From assembly GCA_018334015.1 (NCBI GenBank), contig JAGXTI010000007.1:1-64000 (forward strand): a stretch of 64,000 nucleotides of DNA, in the 5' to 3' direction. Shown here one piece after another: positions 36,701 to 46,282 of the stretch; the first letter of the stretch is position 1, and the number at the start of each line of letters is the position of its first letter. A program made the translations under genes and the position numbers. This DNA comes from Silanimonas sp. (GTDB lineage Bacteria > Pseudomonadota > Gammaproteobacteria > Xanthomonadales > Xanthomonadaceae). Under the pieces are notes generated by a model that ran no database searches, was not told the origin of the DNA, and saw nothing but the letters and a program-made list of their open reading frames with translations.

Positions 36701-38014
36701 TTATCGTTGCCGGAACGGCGACCAGGCGGGCTCCCGGACATCACCGTCGGTCAGAACCAAACGCTGGCGCACCCGGGCGTCGGCCGAAACCGCGTACAAC
36801 ACCCCCCGGCCGCCTTCCTTGGTGGCATACAGCAGCATGCTGGCATTGGGCGCGAAACTGGGTGATTCATCCAAGTTGCCCGGCGACAGGGTCTGCCAGA
36901 CGGGCGTCGCCCGCGAACGATCCAGCACAGCGATACGATAAACGTTCCGCCGGCCTTGCGCCATAGCGATTTTTTTACCATCGAAAGAGACCGAAGCCTT
37001 GGCGTTGTGGTCTCCCTCGAACGTGAGACGGACGGGTTCGCCGCCGCTGACAGGCACCTGGTAAAGCTGCGGCCGGCCGGCACGATCGGAGGTGAAGATC
37101 AGGCTCTGGCCGTCCGGGGTCCAGACCGCCTCGGTGTCGATTCCAAAATGGCGGGTGACCGGGGTGAGGGCGCGGGTGGCCAGGTCCATCACGTAGATGT
37201 CCGGATTGCCGGAGCGCGACAGGGTCATGGCGAGGCGGGTGCCGTCCGGGCTGAAGCTCGGGGCACCGTTGATGCCGCGGAAGCTCGCGATCAGCTCGCG
37301 GGCACCGGTGGCCAGCTCCTGGATGTAGATGGTCGAGTTGCCGCGCTCGAAGCTGACGTAGGCCAATCGACGACCGTCCGGCGACCAGGCCGGCGACAGC
37401 AGCGGCTCGCGGGAGCGCACCACGGTCTGCGGGTTGGCGCCGTCGGCGTCGGCGACCATCAGAGCGAATTGCATGTCGTCGCCACGGCCGGTGGCAGTGA
37501 CATAGGCGATCCGCGTCCAGAACGCCCCGCGCACGCCGAGGATGCGTTCGTAGATCTGATCGGAGATCTGGTGGGCGACATCACGCAGACCGCGGGCTCG
37601 GCCGGTCATGGCCAGCCCGAGCAGACGCTCCTGCTTGGCCACATCGAAAAGCTCGTACTCGACCCGGAAGCCGCCGTCCGGCGCATCGAGGACGCGCCCG
37701 ACGACGATGAAATCCTGCCTCAGTACCCGCCAGGTCGGGAACTGGATGTCGGTGCCGCGAACCGGTCGCTCGACCAGGTTGGCCAAAGGCAGGGTGCGGA
37801 ACTGCCCGGAACGGTTGAGGTTGGCGGCGATGATGGCTGCCACATCGACATCCGGCGCCACCTGGGTGCCGAGATAGGGCATCGGCACCACGGTGATCGG
37901 CAAGGCGGCGGCGTTGCCGCCGACGATGTCGATTTCCAGCGCCTGGGCCTGCGAGGGCAGGGGCAGCAGCAGGGCCAGGGCCAGCAGGGCGGAAGTGGCG
38001 AGGTGTCGCAGCAT
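36701..38014 (-). CDS. tolB: Tol-Pal system protein TolB
   Basis: This 437-residue periplasmic protein has a signal peptide (LLALALLLPLPSQAQA), an N-terminal alpha/beta domain, and a six-bladed WD40-like propeller with repeated xSPDGxxLA motifs (SPAWSPDGRRLAYVSF, APSFSPDGTRLAMTLS, AVWTPDGQSLIFTSD). The last blade ends EPAWSPFRQR. The frame is open to 38137, but the signal peptide starts at the ATG at 38014 (MLRHLATS). It lies between tolA and pal in the standard order. Confidence 0.97.
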   Translation of the reverse strand: MLRHLATSALLALALLLPLPSQAQALEIDIVGGNAAALPITVVPMPYLGTQVAPDVDVAAIIAANLNRSGQFRTLPLANLVERPVRGTDIQFPTWRVLRQDFIVVGRVLDAPDGGFRVEYELFDVAKQERLLGLAMTGRARGLRDVAHQISDQIYERILGVRGAFWTRIAYVTATGRGDDMQFALMVADADGANPQTVVRSREPLLSPAWSPDGRRLAYVSFERGNSTIYIQELATGARELIASFRGINGAPSFSPDGTRLAMTLSRSGNPDIYVMDLATRALTPVTRHFGIDTEAVWTPDGQSLIFTSDRAGRPQLYQVPVSGGEPVRLTFEGDHNAKASVSFDGKKIAMAQGRRNVYRIAVLDRSRATPVWQTLSPGNLDESPSFAPNASMLLYATKEGGRGVLYAVSADARVRQRLVLTDGDVREPAWSPFRQR

Positions 38015-38081
38015 GGGTCGGTTCCGGAGGGCCGGTAAAAAGGGAGTGTAGCGGGGCGGTGCGAAGACGATGCCGAGGCCT

Positions 38082-39017
38082 TCACTCGTCCGGCGCACGG
38101 AAGTTGAATAGCAGCTCGCGCCTGAACACCGATTCAAACCCGGCGAAGGGCAGCGGCTCGGAGCGCCGCACGGCAGCCTCCAGCGAGCGCTGGCCGATGG
38201 CGTCGAAGGCGCAGGGCTGGATGACTTCGGCGCTGATCACGTCGCCGCCGGGGATCTGGATCACCCTGATGCGGCAGGGTGTGCCCGGCGGGATGGTGTC
38301 CGGCCGGATCCAGTTGCGCTCCACCGCGTTCTGGATGGCCAGCCTGTACGCCGCTTCCAGCCCGGTGTCGGTGCCGAAATTGCCGGCGATGGCGCCAACC
38401 GGCCCACTGGCGGCGGCTGGTGGCCCGGCCGGCTGCGGCGGGCGCTGGGCGAGCTCACGCAACTGTTCGAGCCGCTGTTCCTCGGCACGGGTCTGCTGGT
38501 CGGCCTGGGCGCGTTGGCGCTGCAGATCGGCCAGGCGCTGCAAGCGCTCCGTCTGCTGCGGCGAGAGCCGCTGGCGCTCTTCGGGAGCCGCCTGCGGCGG
38601 CCGCTCGGTCAGGTCGACCTGCTGCTGCCGGCGACGCTCCTCCTGCTCGCGCGGCAGCGGCGGCTCTGGCGAGACGGCCTCGCGGGTGGCGCGCTCCTGG
38701 TCGCGCACATCGGGCACGGCCTGCGCGGTTTGCGGGGCCGGCTGCGGCTCGACCATGGCGTCCTGCGGAGCGACCACCGGACGCGGCTGCGGCGGCGGTG
38801 CTGCCGGCTCCGGCTCGGCGGGACGAGCTGGCGGCTGGGGTCGAGGCTCCGGCAGCAGCATGCCGCCGAATTCAACCTCGATCGGCGGGCCGGCCACCGA
38901 AAGCGGTGTGGCGGCCGGAGCGAAGCGCCAACCGAGGTAGAGCAACGCCAGCGCGGCCAGATGGATACCGACCGAGAGGCCAACGGCGATGCCGGTGTCT
39001 TCGCGACGTTCGCGCAT
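38082..39017 (-). CDS. tolA: Tol-Pal system protein TolA
   Basis: This 311-residue protein has one N-terminal membrane helix (~10-30), a long Pro/Glu/Gln/Arg-rich middle domain that turns into a charged helix (~120-195), and a C-terminal TolA III domain (YRLAIQNAVERNWIRPDTIP, IRVIQIPGGDVISAEV, LEAAVRRSEPLPFAG). The helical middle is shorter than in E. coli (421 residues in all). Energised by TolQR, it spans the periplasm to Pal and TolB. Its ATG overlaps the tolR stop by one base (TGATG). Confidence 0.95.
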   Translation of the reverse strand: MRERREDTGIAVGLSVGIHLAALALLYLGWRFAPAATPLSVAGPPIEVEFGGMLLPEPRPQPPARPAEPEPAAPPPQPRPVVAPQDAMVEPQPAPQTAQAVPDVRDQERATREAVSPEPPLPREQEERRRQQQVDLTERPPQAAPEERQRLSPQQTERLQRLADLQRQRAQADQQTRAEEQRLEQLRELAQRPPQPAGPPAAASGPVGAIAGNFGTDTGLEAAYRLAIQNAVERNWIRPDTIPPGTPCRIRVIQIPGGDVISAEVIQPCAFDAIGQRSLEAAVRRSEPLPFAGFESVFRRELLFNFRAPDE

Positions 39018-39454
39018 CAGCGCTCCTGCGCCCTCGGCACGCTCATCAGCGCCGCCCGGCTGACGCCGGCGGCCTGCAGCAGTTCCATCGCCGTCATCAC
39101 TTCCTGGTAGCGCAAGTTCTTGTCGGCGGCGACGAACACCGGCAGGCGCGGGTTCTGGGCGACGAAGGCCCGCAGCTGGGTGCTCAGTTGCTCGGCGCTG
39201 ACCGGTGTGTCGGGCCCGTCACCCAGACGAAGCGAGTACTGGCCGGCAGCATTGATCGAGACCACCACCGGGTCTTCGCTCTGCTGGACCGCCCGCGCAT
39301 TGCTCTGCGGCAGGTTGACATCGACCCCGAGGTTCATCACCGAGGCGGTGATCATGAAAATCACCAGCAGCACGAGCTTGACGTCGATGTAGGGCACGAC
39401 GTTGATCTCGGCGGTGAGCTTGCGCTTCTTGCGACGGTGGCTGAACACGGCCAT
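39017..39454 (-). CDS. tolR: Tol-Pal system protein TolR
   Basis: This 145-residue protein is an ExbD/TolR-type proton-channel subunit. The single membrane helix holds the essential Asp (VPYIDVKLVLLVIFMITAS), and the periplasmic domain ends with VFVAADKNLRYQEVMTAMEL and a Leu/Val-rich tail. It works with TolQ to energise TolA. It follows tolQ after 36 bases. Confidence 0.96.
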   Translation of the reverse strand: MAVFSHRRKKRKLTAEINVVPYIDVKLVLLVIFMITASVMNLGVDVNLPQSNARAVQQSEDPVVVSINAAGQYSLRLGDGPDTPVSAEQLSTQLRAFVAQNPRLPVFVAADKNLRYQEVMTAMELLQAAGVSRAALMSVPRAQER

Positions 39455-39490
39455 GGCGGTGGCTCCGGGCGATGCGGTGGGGTTGCCGGT

Positions 39491-40267
39491 TCAGGGCTCG
39501 TCGCTGGCGCCCTGGCGGGCGAGGATGGAGCTGAAGTCCTCGGCGAAGGCCTCGTAACGGGCCAGCAGCCGCTCAACCCGCGAGGAGAAGCGGTTGTAGG
39601 CCCAGACCGCGGGGATGGCGGCGAACAGGCCCATGGCGGTGGCGATCAGCGCCTCGGAGATGTGTGGCGCGACCTGGGCCATGGTCGCCTGCTCGACATT
39701 CCCGAGCTCATGGAAGGCGATCATGATGCCCCACACCGTGCCGACCAGGCCGACGTAGGGCGCGGTCGAGCCGATGTTGGCCAGCATCTCCAGGTTGCGC
39801 TCCAGCCCTCCGGCCTCGCGCGAGAAGGTGGCACGCATGGCGCGCTGCGCGCCTTCGAGCTGGGTGCGGGCGTCCATGCCGCGCTTCTGGCGCAGGCGGG
39901 TGAACTCACGGAAACCGGCTTCGAAAATCGCTTCCAGTCCATCGACCGAGCGGTTGCGATCGGTGGCGGCGCGGTAGAGCTGGTTGAGGTCAGCACCGGA
40001 CCAGAAACGGCCTTCGAAGTCGTTGGCCTCGCCATCGGCGCGCTGGTAGACACGGATCTTGCGGAAGATGATCACCCAGGAGTAGATCGAACCGAACAGC
40101 AGCAGCAGCAGCACGATCTGCACCGGTATGCTGGCTTGCATGACCAGTTCGACGTAGTTGACGCCACCCTTCTCGGCGACTTCGACAGCGATCTGGGTGG
40201 CGGCCCCGACAGTCTCGGGAGCAAGCGGGACGGCAGCGGCGGCGGCGAGGAGTTCGGTCGTCAGCAT
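39491..40267 (-). CDS. tolQ: Tol-Pal system protein TolQ
   Basis: This 258-residue inner-membrane protein has three membrane helices: ~40-62 (VQIVLLLLLFGSIYSWVIIF), ~155-178 (TAPYVGLVGTVWGIMIAF) and ~195-215 (ALIATAMGLFAAIPAVWAYN). GLVGTVWGIMIAF and GLFAAIPA are the ExbB/TolQ signature. The N-terminus has about 25 extra residues before the family start ([18 protein letters not shown]). It overlaps ybgC by seven bases. Confidence 0.96.
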   Translation of the reverse strand: MLTTELLAAAAAVPLAPETVGAATQIAVEVAEKGGVNYVELVMQASIPVQIVLLLLLFGSIYSWVIIFRKIRVYQRADGEANDFEGRFWSGADLNQLYRAATDRNRSVDGLEAIFEAGFREFTRLRQKRGMDARTQLEGAQRAMRATFSREAGGLERNLEMLANIGSTAPYVGLVGTVWGIMIAFHELGNVEQATMAQVAPHISEALIATAMGLFAAIPAVWAYNRFSSRVERLLARYEAFAEDFSSILARQGASDEP

Positions 40268-40709
40268 GGGTCACCAGGGTTTCGCATGAGATCGGCCAAC
40301 AGGCCGGCAGGAATTCGGGTAGGGCGGAAGTCGGCGTCGTGCAGGCAGGCGATGTCGACCTCGGCGGTGAGCAGGGTGCGGTCGCCGTGCAACACGGCCT
40401 GCCGGCAGCGCAGGCTGGCACCCTTCGCGGCCACCGGCTCCACGGTGATCGTCAGCAGGTCGTCGAGCCGCGCCGGGGCCAGGAAATCGAGCCGCATCGC
40501 ACGCACCACCAGCAGCAGGCCACCTTCCGCGCGCAGCCGCGTCTGATTGTAGCCGGCGGCACGCAACCATTCGGTGCGTGCGCGCTCGAGGAACCGGACG
40601 TAGCTGGCGTGGTAGACGACCCCGCCGGCATCGGTATCTTCCCAATAGACCCTTGAGGTCAGGCTGAACGCCGGCGCGGCGAGCGGCAGCGGCGATCCGG
40701 GCCGCAGCC

Positions 40710-40713
<4 letters not shown>
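40261..40713 (-). CDS. ybgC: acyl-CoA thioesterase YbgC
   Basis: This 150-residue hot-dog-fold thioesterase begins the tol operon, as in most gammaproteobacteria. The catalytic region reads [20 protein letters not shown], with the Asp that replaces a nucleophile in the 4-hydroxybenzoyl-CoA thioesterase group, followed by [15 protein letters not shown]. It acts in the cytoplasm on acyl-CoA or acyl-ACP. Its ATG overlaps the ruvB stop (ATGA) and its end overlaps tolQ. Confidence 0.95.
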
Positions 40714-41750
<1,037 letters not shown>

Positions 41751-41768
41751 GGCGGCTATGGTCGCATG

Positions 41769-42365
41769 TCAGGTGCGCAGCGCCGCCTTCAAGGCCTTGC
41801 GGATGATGGCTTCCGCCGTATCGCCCGCCTCGAACGCGTCTTTGACCATCTTCGCCGCCTCGGCCGGTTTGTAGCCGAGCTGCTGCAGGGCGATCAGGGC
41901 TTCGGATGGCGGGTCGGCGGGGATCGGCTGGCCCTTGGCGACGGGGCCACCCACGCCGCCCAACTCCGCCGCGCGATCCCGCAACTCCACCACGATGCGC
42001 TCGGCAGTTTTCTTGCCGATGCCGGGGATGCGGGTGAGTGCCGTGATATCGCTCATCGCCACCAGCCGGGCGAAGTCATCAACGCTGACGCCCGAAAGAA
42101 TGGCCAGCGCGATCTTGGCACCGATGCCGGTCACCTTCTGCACGTCGCGGAACAGCCGGCGTTCGCGCTCGGTGAGAAAGCCGTACAGTGCGACGCTGTC
42201 CTCCTTCACCGCGTAGTGCGTGAACAGCGTGACCTCGCGGCCCAGCTCGGGCAGCTCGTAGACCGTCGACATCGGCGCTTCGAGCTCGTAGCCCACACCA
42301 CCCACCTCGACCATGAGCCAAGGCGGGGATTTTTGGATGAGGGTGCCGCGGAGGCGTCCGATCAT
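41769..42365 (-). CDS. ruvA: Holliday junction DNA-binding protein RuvA
   Basis: This 198-residue protein has the OB-fold N-terminus ([19 protein letters not shown]), the acidic-pin region, two helix-hairpin-helix motifs ([19 protein letters not shown] and [19 protein letters not shown]) and the C-terminal three-helix RuvB-binding domain ([20 protein letters not shown]). The frame is open to 42503; the ATG at 42365 gives the canonical MIGRLRG start. It lies between ruvC and ruvB. Confidence 0.98.
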   Translation of the reverse strand: MIGRLRGTLIQKSPPWLMVEVGGVGYELEAPMSTVYELPELGREVTLFTHYAVKEDSVALYGFLTERERRLFRDVQKVTGIGAKIALAILSGVSVDDFARLVAMSDITALTRIPGIGKKTAERIVVELRDRAAELGGVGGPVAKGQPIPADPPSEALIALQQLGYKPAEAAKMVKDAFEAGDTAEAIIRKALKAALRT

Positions 42366-42405
42366 TCGTCGATCGCTCGAAAGAAGTGGGGGCAGTCTGC
42401 CCGAG

Positions 42406-42933
42406 TCACCGCCGCCGCAGCGCCGCCACGCCGACCCCGGCGCGCATCGCGGTGGCGGACATGTGGGCGTGAGTGAGCGCGACCGCGAGCGCATCCGCCG
42501 CATCGGCGAACAGGCGCTCGCCCTGCAGGTTCAGCAGGATCCTGACCATGTGCTGCACCTGGTCCTTGTCGGCGGCGCCTTTGCCAACGAGGCTCTGTTT
42601 GATGACCCGCGGCGGGTATTCGGCGAGCGGCAGGCCGCGGCGCACCACGGTGGCGATGGCCGCGCCGCGGGCGTGGCCAAGCTTCAGCGCCGAGGTCGCA
42701 CTCTTGTCCATGAACACGGTTTCGATCGCGACCTGCTGCGGCTGCCATTGGCTGATGACGGCATCGAGCGTTTCCGCGAGGCGGCCGAGCCGCTCGGGGA
42801 AGGTGTCGGTGTCGATCAGCAGGTTCAGCACCTCGCAGTGCACGAAGCTGTAGTGGCCGTAGGCGTCGACATCGATGATCCCGAGGCCGGTGCGCCGCGA
42901 TCCGGGATCGATGCCGAGCAGGCGAAGGCTCAC
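42406..42933 (-). CDS. ruvC: crossover junction endodeoxyribonuclease RuvC
   Basis: This 175-residue RNase H-fold nuclease resolves Holliday junctions. It has [18 protein letters not shown] with the first catalytic Asp, [18 protein letters not shown], and the last acidic pair [14 protein letters not shown]. The start is a GTG in a GTGA overlap with yebC. Gene order yebC-ruvC-ruvA-ruvB is the standard one. Confidence 0.97.
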   Translation of the reverse strand: MSLRLLGIDPGSRRTGLGIIDVDAYGHYSFVHCEVLNLLIDTDTFPERLGRLAETLDAVISQWQPQQVAIETVFMDKSATSALKLGHARGAAIATVVRRGLPLAEYPPRVIKQSLVGKGAADKDQVQHMVRILLNLQGERLFADAADALAVALTHAHMSATAMRAGVGVAALRRR

Positions 42934-43658
42934 TGGTAGGCGCTGTCCGGCAGTTCGGCGTTGTGGTGCACGTGCTGCACGTCGTCGAGGTCTTCAAGCC
43001 TGTCGAGCAGTTTGACCACCTGTTGCGCGGTCTCGCCATCGACGGCCACGTCATTGTCGGCGCGCATGGTCACGTTCGCTTCCGCCGGGGCGAGGCCGGC
43101 GGCCTGCATCGCCTTCTTCACCGCCTCGAAAGCCTCGGGCGAGGTGATCACCTCCACCGAGCCGTCGTCGTAGCTCTTGATGTCGTCGGCACCGGCCTCG
43201 ATGGCGGCCTCGGTGATCTTCTCCTCGTCGGCACCGGCGCCGTAAGCCAGCACGCCAACTTTCTTGAACATGAAAGCGACCGAGCCCTCGGTGCCGAGGT
43301 TGCCGCCGAACTTCGAGAAGGCATGGCGCACGTCGGCCACGGTGCGCACGCGGTTGTCGGTGAGGCATTCCACAATGACCGCGATGCCGCCCGGGGCGTA
43401 GCCCTCGTAGCGAACCTCCTCATAGCTCACGCCCTCAAGCTCGCCAGTGGCCTTCTTGATGGCGCGCTCGATGTTGTCCTTCGGCATCGAGGCGGCCAGC
43501 GCGCGGTCGATGGCGAGGCGCAGCCGTGGGTTGCCGGCGGGGTCACCGCCGCCCATCCGCGCCGCGACGGAGATCTCGCGGACCAGTTTGGTGAAGACCG
43601 CGCCGCGCTTGGCGGCCTGCGCGTTCTTGCGGCCTTCGATGGCCATCAATCGACCCAT
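42930..43658 (-). CDS. yebC: YebC/PmpR-family regulator
   Basis: This 242-residue protein belongs to the YebC/TACO1 family, which acts in transcription regulation and, as shown for related members, in translation of proline stretches. N-terminal [22 protein letters not shown] and [21 protein letters not shown], and [16 protein letters not shown] in the middle are diagnostic. The chosen ATG (43658, [14 protein letters not shown]) is close to the family start, which is usually MAGHSKWANI; here that segment is altered to [11 protein letters not shown]. It overlaps ruvC by four bases. Confidence 0.93.
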   Translation of the reverse strand: MGRLMAIEGRKNAQAAKRGAVFTKLVREISVAARMGGGDPAGNPRLRLAIDRALAASMPKDNIERAIKKATGELEGVSYEEVRYEGYAPGGIAVIVECLTDNRVRTVADVRHAFSKFGGNLGTEGSVAFMFKKVGVLAYGAGADEEKITEAAIEAGADDIKSYDDGSVEVITSPEAFEAVKKAMQAAGLAPAEANVTMRADNDVAVDGETAQQVVKLLDRLEDLDDVQHVHHNAELPDSAYQ

Positions 43659-43753
43659 GGGGTGCCTCGGGGGTGTTGGCGATGACGGGATTATCGCCGA
43701 GGGCGGGCCTGCTGGCGTGCTCATGGCCTTCGCGCCTGCTACGCAGGCGAGCG

Positions 43754-44386
43754 CTACGCCGATCGGCCCCCGAACCTTCCCATCCGCAGGAAATTCGCCA
43801 CCGCCTCCGCCGCCTGCCGCGACACCAGAAGGCCCATGTGGCTGGCGCGGACTTCGGTGTGGTCGACGAGGCCAGGCAGTCGGGTCTCGGCCACCGCTAC
43901 GGTGCCGTCGTGCGGGCCGTCGAAGGTGCGCAGCATCCGACCAAGGCCCAGTTCAAACGTGCCGGCGATCGCCCCGACCTCGCGCTGCGCCGGCACCTGC
44001 TCCAGCCCCTTCAGCAGCACGCGGGCGCTGCGGCCCATGCCGAATGTGAGGCCATGCCGGTGCACGGCACGGGCGGCGGCACTGCCGTTCAAGGGGCTGC
44101 CGAGACAGACGATACGGCGTACCGGCAGTTCCGGATCGTGTGCGGCCAGCAGCGAAACAAGGCCGCCCAAACTGTGCCCCACCAGATGCGCAGCAGGTCG
44201 GCCCCGGCGCTCGTCGGCGCGCAGACGCTCGGCCAGCCGCCGCGCCGCCCATTCGGCCCCGCCCAGCACACTGGGGTAGCCGAAGGTTTCCGCCTCGAAA
44301 CCGGCCGCACGCAGGCGCTCGGCAAGCGGCCACAGCACCGGCGTGTGGTTCCAGATGCCGTGCAGCAGGACGACGCGCTCGGTCAT
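43754..44386 (-). CDS. small alpha/beta hydrolase (lipase-like)
   Basis: This 210-residue protein has the oxyanion region [18 protein letters not shown], the nucleophile elbow [16 protein letters not shown] (Ser near residue 72), a putative Asp in [14 protein letters not shown], and a His in [13 protein letters not shown]. This arrangement resembles triacylglycerol lipases of the PGAP1/lactonizing type. No signal peptide, so it is probably cytoplasmic. It interrupts the usual aspS-yebC adjacency. The substrate cannot be told from the sequence. Confidence 0.8.
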   Translation of the reverse strand: MTERVVLLHGIWNHTPVLWPLAERLRAAGFEAETFGYPSVLGGAEWAARRLAERLRADERRGRPAAHLVGHSLGGLVSLLAAHDPELPVRRIVCLGSPLNGSAAARAVHRHGLTFGMGRSARVLLKGLEQVPAQREVGAIAGTFELGLGRMLRTFDGPHDGTVAVAETRLPGLVDHTEVRASHMGLLVSRQAAEAVANFLRMGRFGGRSA

Positions 44387-44429
44387 CGGATCGTCCTCGC
44401 TAACAGCTCGCGGTGCGAGCGTCGCCCGC

Positions 44430-46196
44430 TCAGACCTTGGCCGCGGCCGGCCGCACCTGCACGTGCAGCTCGACGAGTTGGCGGTCGTCGATCGGCGACG
44501 GGGCGCTGGTCAGCAGGCACTGCGCGCTGGCGGTCTTCGGGAAGGCGATGACGTCGCGGATCGAATCGCTGCCGGCCATCAGGGCCGCGATGCGGTCGAT
44601 GCCGAAAGCGATACCGCCGTGCGGCGGGGCGCCGTAGCGCAGGGCTTCGAGCAGGAAGCCGAACTTGGCCTGCGCTTCTTCGGCGCCGATGCCCAGCAGC
44701 TCGAACACCTTGGCCTGCATCGCGCTGTTGTGGATGCGCACCGAACCGCCGCCGATCTCGTTGCCGTTGAGCACCATGTCGTAGCCGCGCGACACCGCCG
44801 TGTGGGCGTTGGCGGCGAGGTCGGCGAGGTCGTCGATCTTCGGCGCGGTGAACGGGTGATGCAGGGCGACATAGCGCTGTGCATCTTCGTCCCATTCGAA
44901 CATCGGGAAGTCGGTGACCCACAGCGGCGCCCAGCCGCTCGCGACCTGGCCGAGGTCCTTCGCGGCCTTCAGGCGCAAAGCACCCATGAAGTCGCAGACG
45001 GTCTTCCAAGTGCCGGCGCCGAAGAACAGCAGGTCACCGTCCTGCGCTTCAGCGGCGTCGAGCACGGCATTCAACGTGGCGTCGTCGAGGAACTTGGCGA
45101 TCGGCGAGTTGACGCCCTCGCGGCCCTTGGCGCGCGATTCGACCTTCATCCACGCGAGGCCCTTGGCGCCATACTTGGCGCAGAACGCGCCGTAGTCGTC
45201 GATCTGCTTGCGGCTCAGACTCGCGCCGCCCGGCACGCGCAGCGCGGCCACGCGGCCATCATTGTGGTTGGCCCAGTCGGTGAAGACCTTGAACTCGCAG
45301 TGCTTGACGAGCTCGGCGATGTCGATGAGTTCCCACGCGATGCGCAAGTCGGGCTTGTCCGAGCCGTAGCGGCGCATGGCCTCGGCATAGCTCATGCGCG
45401 GGAAGGGATTGGCCAGCTCGATGCCGCCGACCTCGTTCAGCACGCTGCGGATCATCCCTTCCACGAAGTTCTGGATGTCGGCTTCGGTGATGAAGGCGAA
45501 CTCCATGTCGAGCTGGGTGAATTCCGGCTGGCGGTCGGCGCGAAGATCTTCATCGCGGAAGCAGCGCGCGATCTGGTAGTAGCGGTCGAAGCCGGCCATC
45601 ATCAAGAGCTGCTTGAACAGCTGCGGCGACTGCGGCAGTGCGAAGAACTCGCCCGGATGCACGCGGCTCGGCACGAGGTAGTCGCGCGCGCCTTCGGGTG
45701 TGGCCTTGGTCAGGATCGGCGTCTCGATGTCCTGGAAGCCCTGGGCGTCCAGATACCGACGCAGGGCCCGCACCAGGGCCACGCGGGTGCGCATCGTCTG
45801 CTGCATCGCCGGGCGGCGCAGGTCGAGGTAGCGGTACTTCAGACGCACGTCCTCGCCGGGCGATTCGTGCAGGTAGAAGGGCAGCGTCTCGGCCTTGTTC
45901 AACAGCTCGATGCGTTCGGCGACGACTTCGATGCGGCCGGTCTTGAGCTTGTCGTTGACGCTGTGGCGGGCGCGCACCACGCCGGTGACCTTCAGGCAGT
46001 CCTCGTAACCGACCTGTGCGGCGGTGGCGTAGGCCGGGTTGTCCGGCTCGGCGACGATCTGCGCGATGCCCTCGTGGTCGCGCAGGTCAATGAAACAGAC
46101 ACCACCGAGGTTGCGGGCGACATCGGCCCAGCCGCAGAGGGTGACGGTCTGGCCGATCAGCGCTTCGCTGAGCTGGCCGCAGTAGTGGCTACGCAT
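44430..46196 (-). CDS. aspS: aspartyl-tRNA synthetase
   Basis: This 588-residue class II synthetase has the OB-fold anticodon domain at the N-terminus ([23 protein letters not shown]), motif 2 ([20 protein letters not shown]), the bacterial GAD insertion (~290-410), and motif 3 ([16 protein letters not shown]). Length is that of bacterial AspRS. Downstream it leads to the lipase-like gene and yebC; upstream, instead of fmdB and DUF502 as in Pseudomonas, lies the bacteriocin island. Confidence 0.98.
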   Translation of the reverse strand: MRSHYCGQLSEALIGQTVTLCGWADVARNLGGVCFIDLRDHEGIAQIVAEPDNPAYATAAQVGYEDCLKVTGVVRARHSVNDKLKTGRIEVVAERIELLNKAETLPFYLHESPGEDVRLKYRYLDLRRPAMQQTMRTRVALVRALRRYLDAQGFQDIETPILTKATPEGARDYLVPSRVHPGEFFALPQSPQLFKQLLMMAGFDRYYQIARCFRDEDLRADRQPEFTQLDMEFAFITEADIQNFVEGMIRSVLNEVGGIELANPFPRMSYAEAMRRYGSDKPDLRIAWELIDIAELVKHCEFKVFTDWANHNDGRVAALRVPGGASLSRKQIDDYGAFCAKYGAKGLAWMKVESRAKGREGVNSPIAKFLDDATLNAVLDAAEAQDGDLLFFGAGTWKTVCDFMGALRLKAAKDLGQVASGWAPLWVTDFPMFEWDEDAQRYVALHHPFTAPKIDDLADLAANAHTAVSRGYDMVLNGNEIGGGSVRIHNSAMQAKVFELLGIGAEEAQAKFGFLLEALRYGAPPHGGIAFGIDRIAALMAGSDSIRDVIAFPKTASAQCLLTSAPSPIDDRQLVELHVQVRPAAAKV

Positions 46197-46282
46197 GGAG
46201 ACTCCGGAAAATCAAGGCTGGCGCGCGGAAGCGGCGGAAAGCCCGGGATTGTACCGGGCGAAGCCTGAGACGGCGGGCGGCG

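Noticed and set aside
44404..44418. Possible terminator GCTCGC-GGT-GCGAGC after aspS
   Set aside because: The stem is short and no T run follows on the coding strand, so I did not list it as a terminator.
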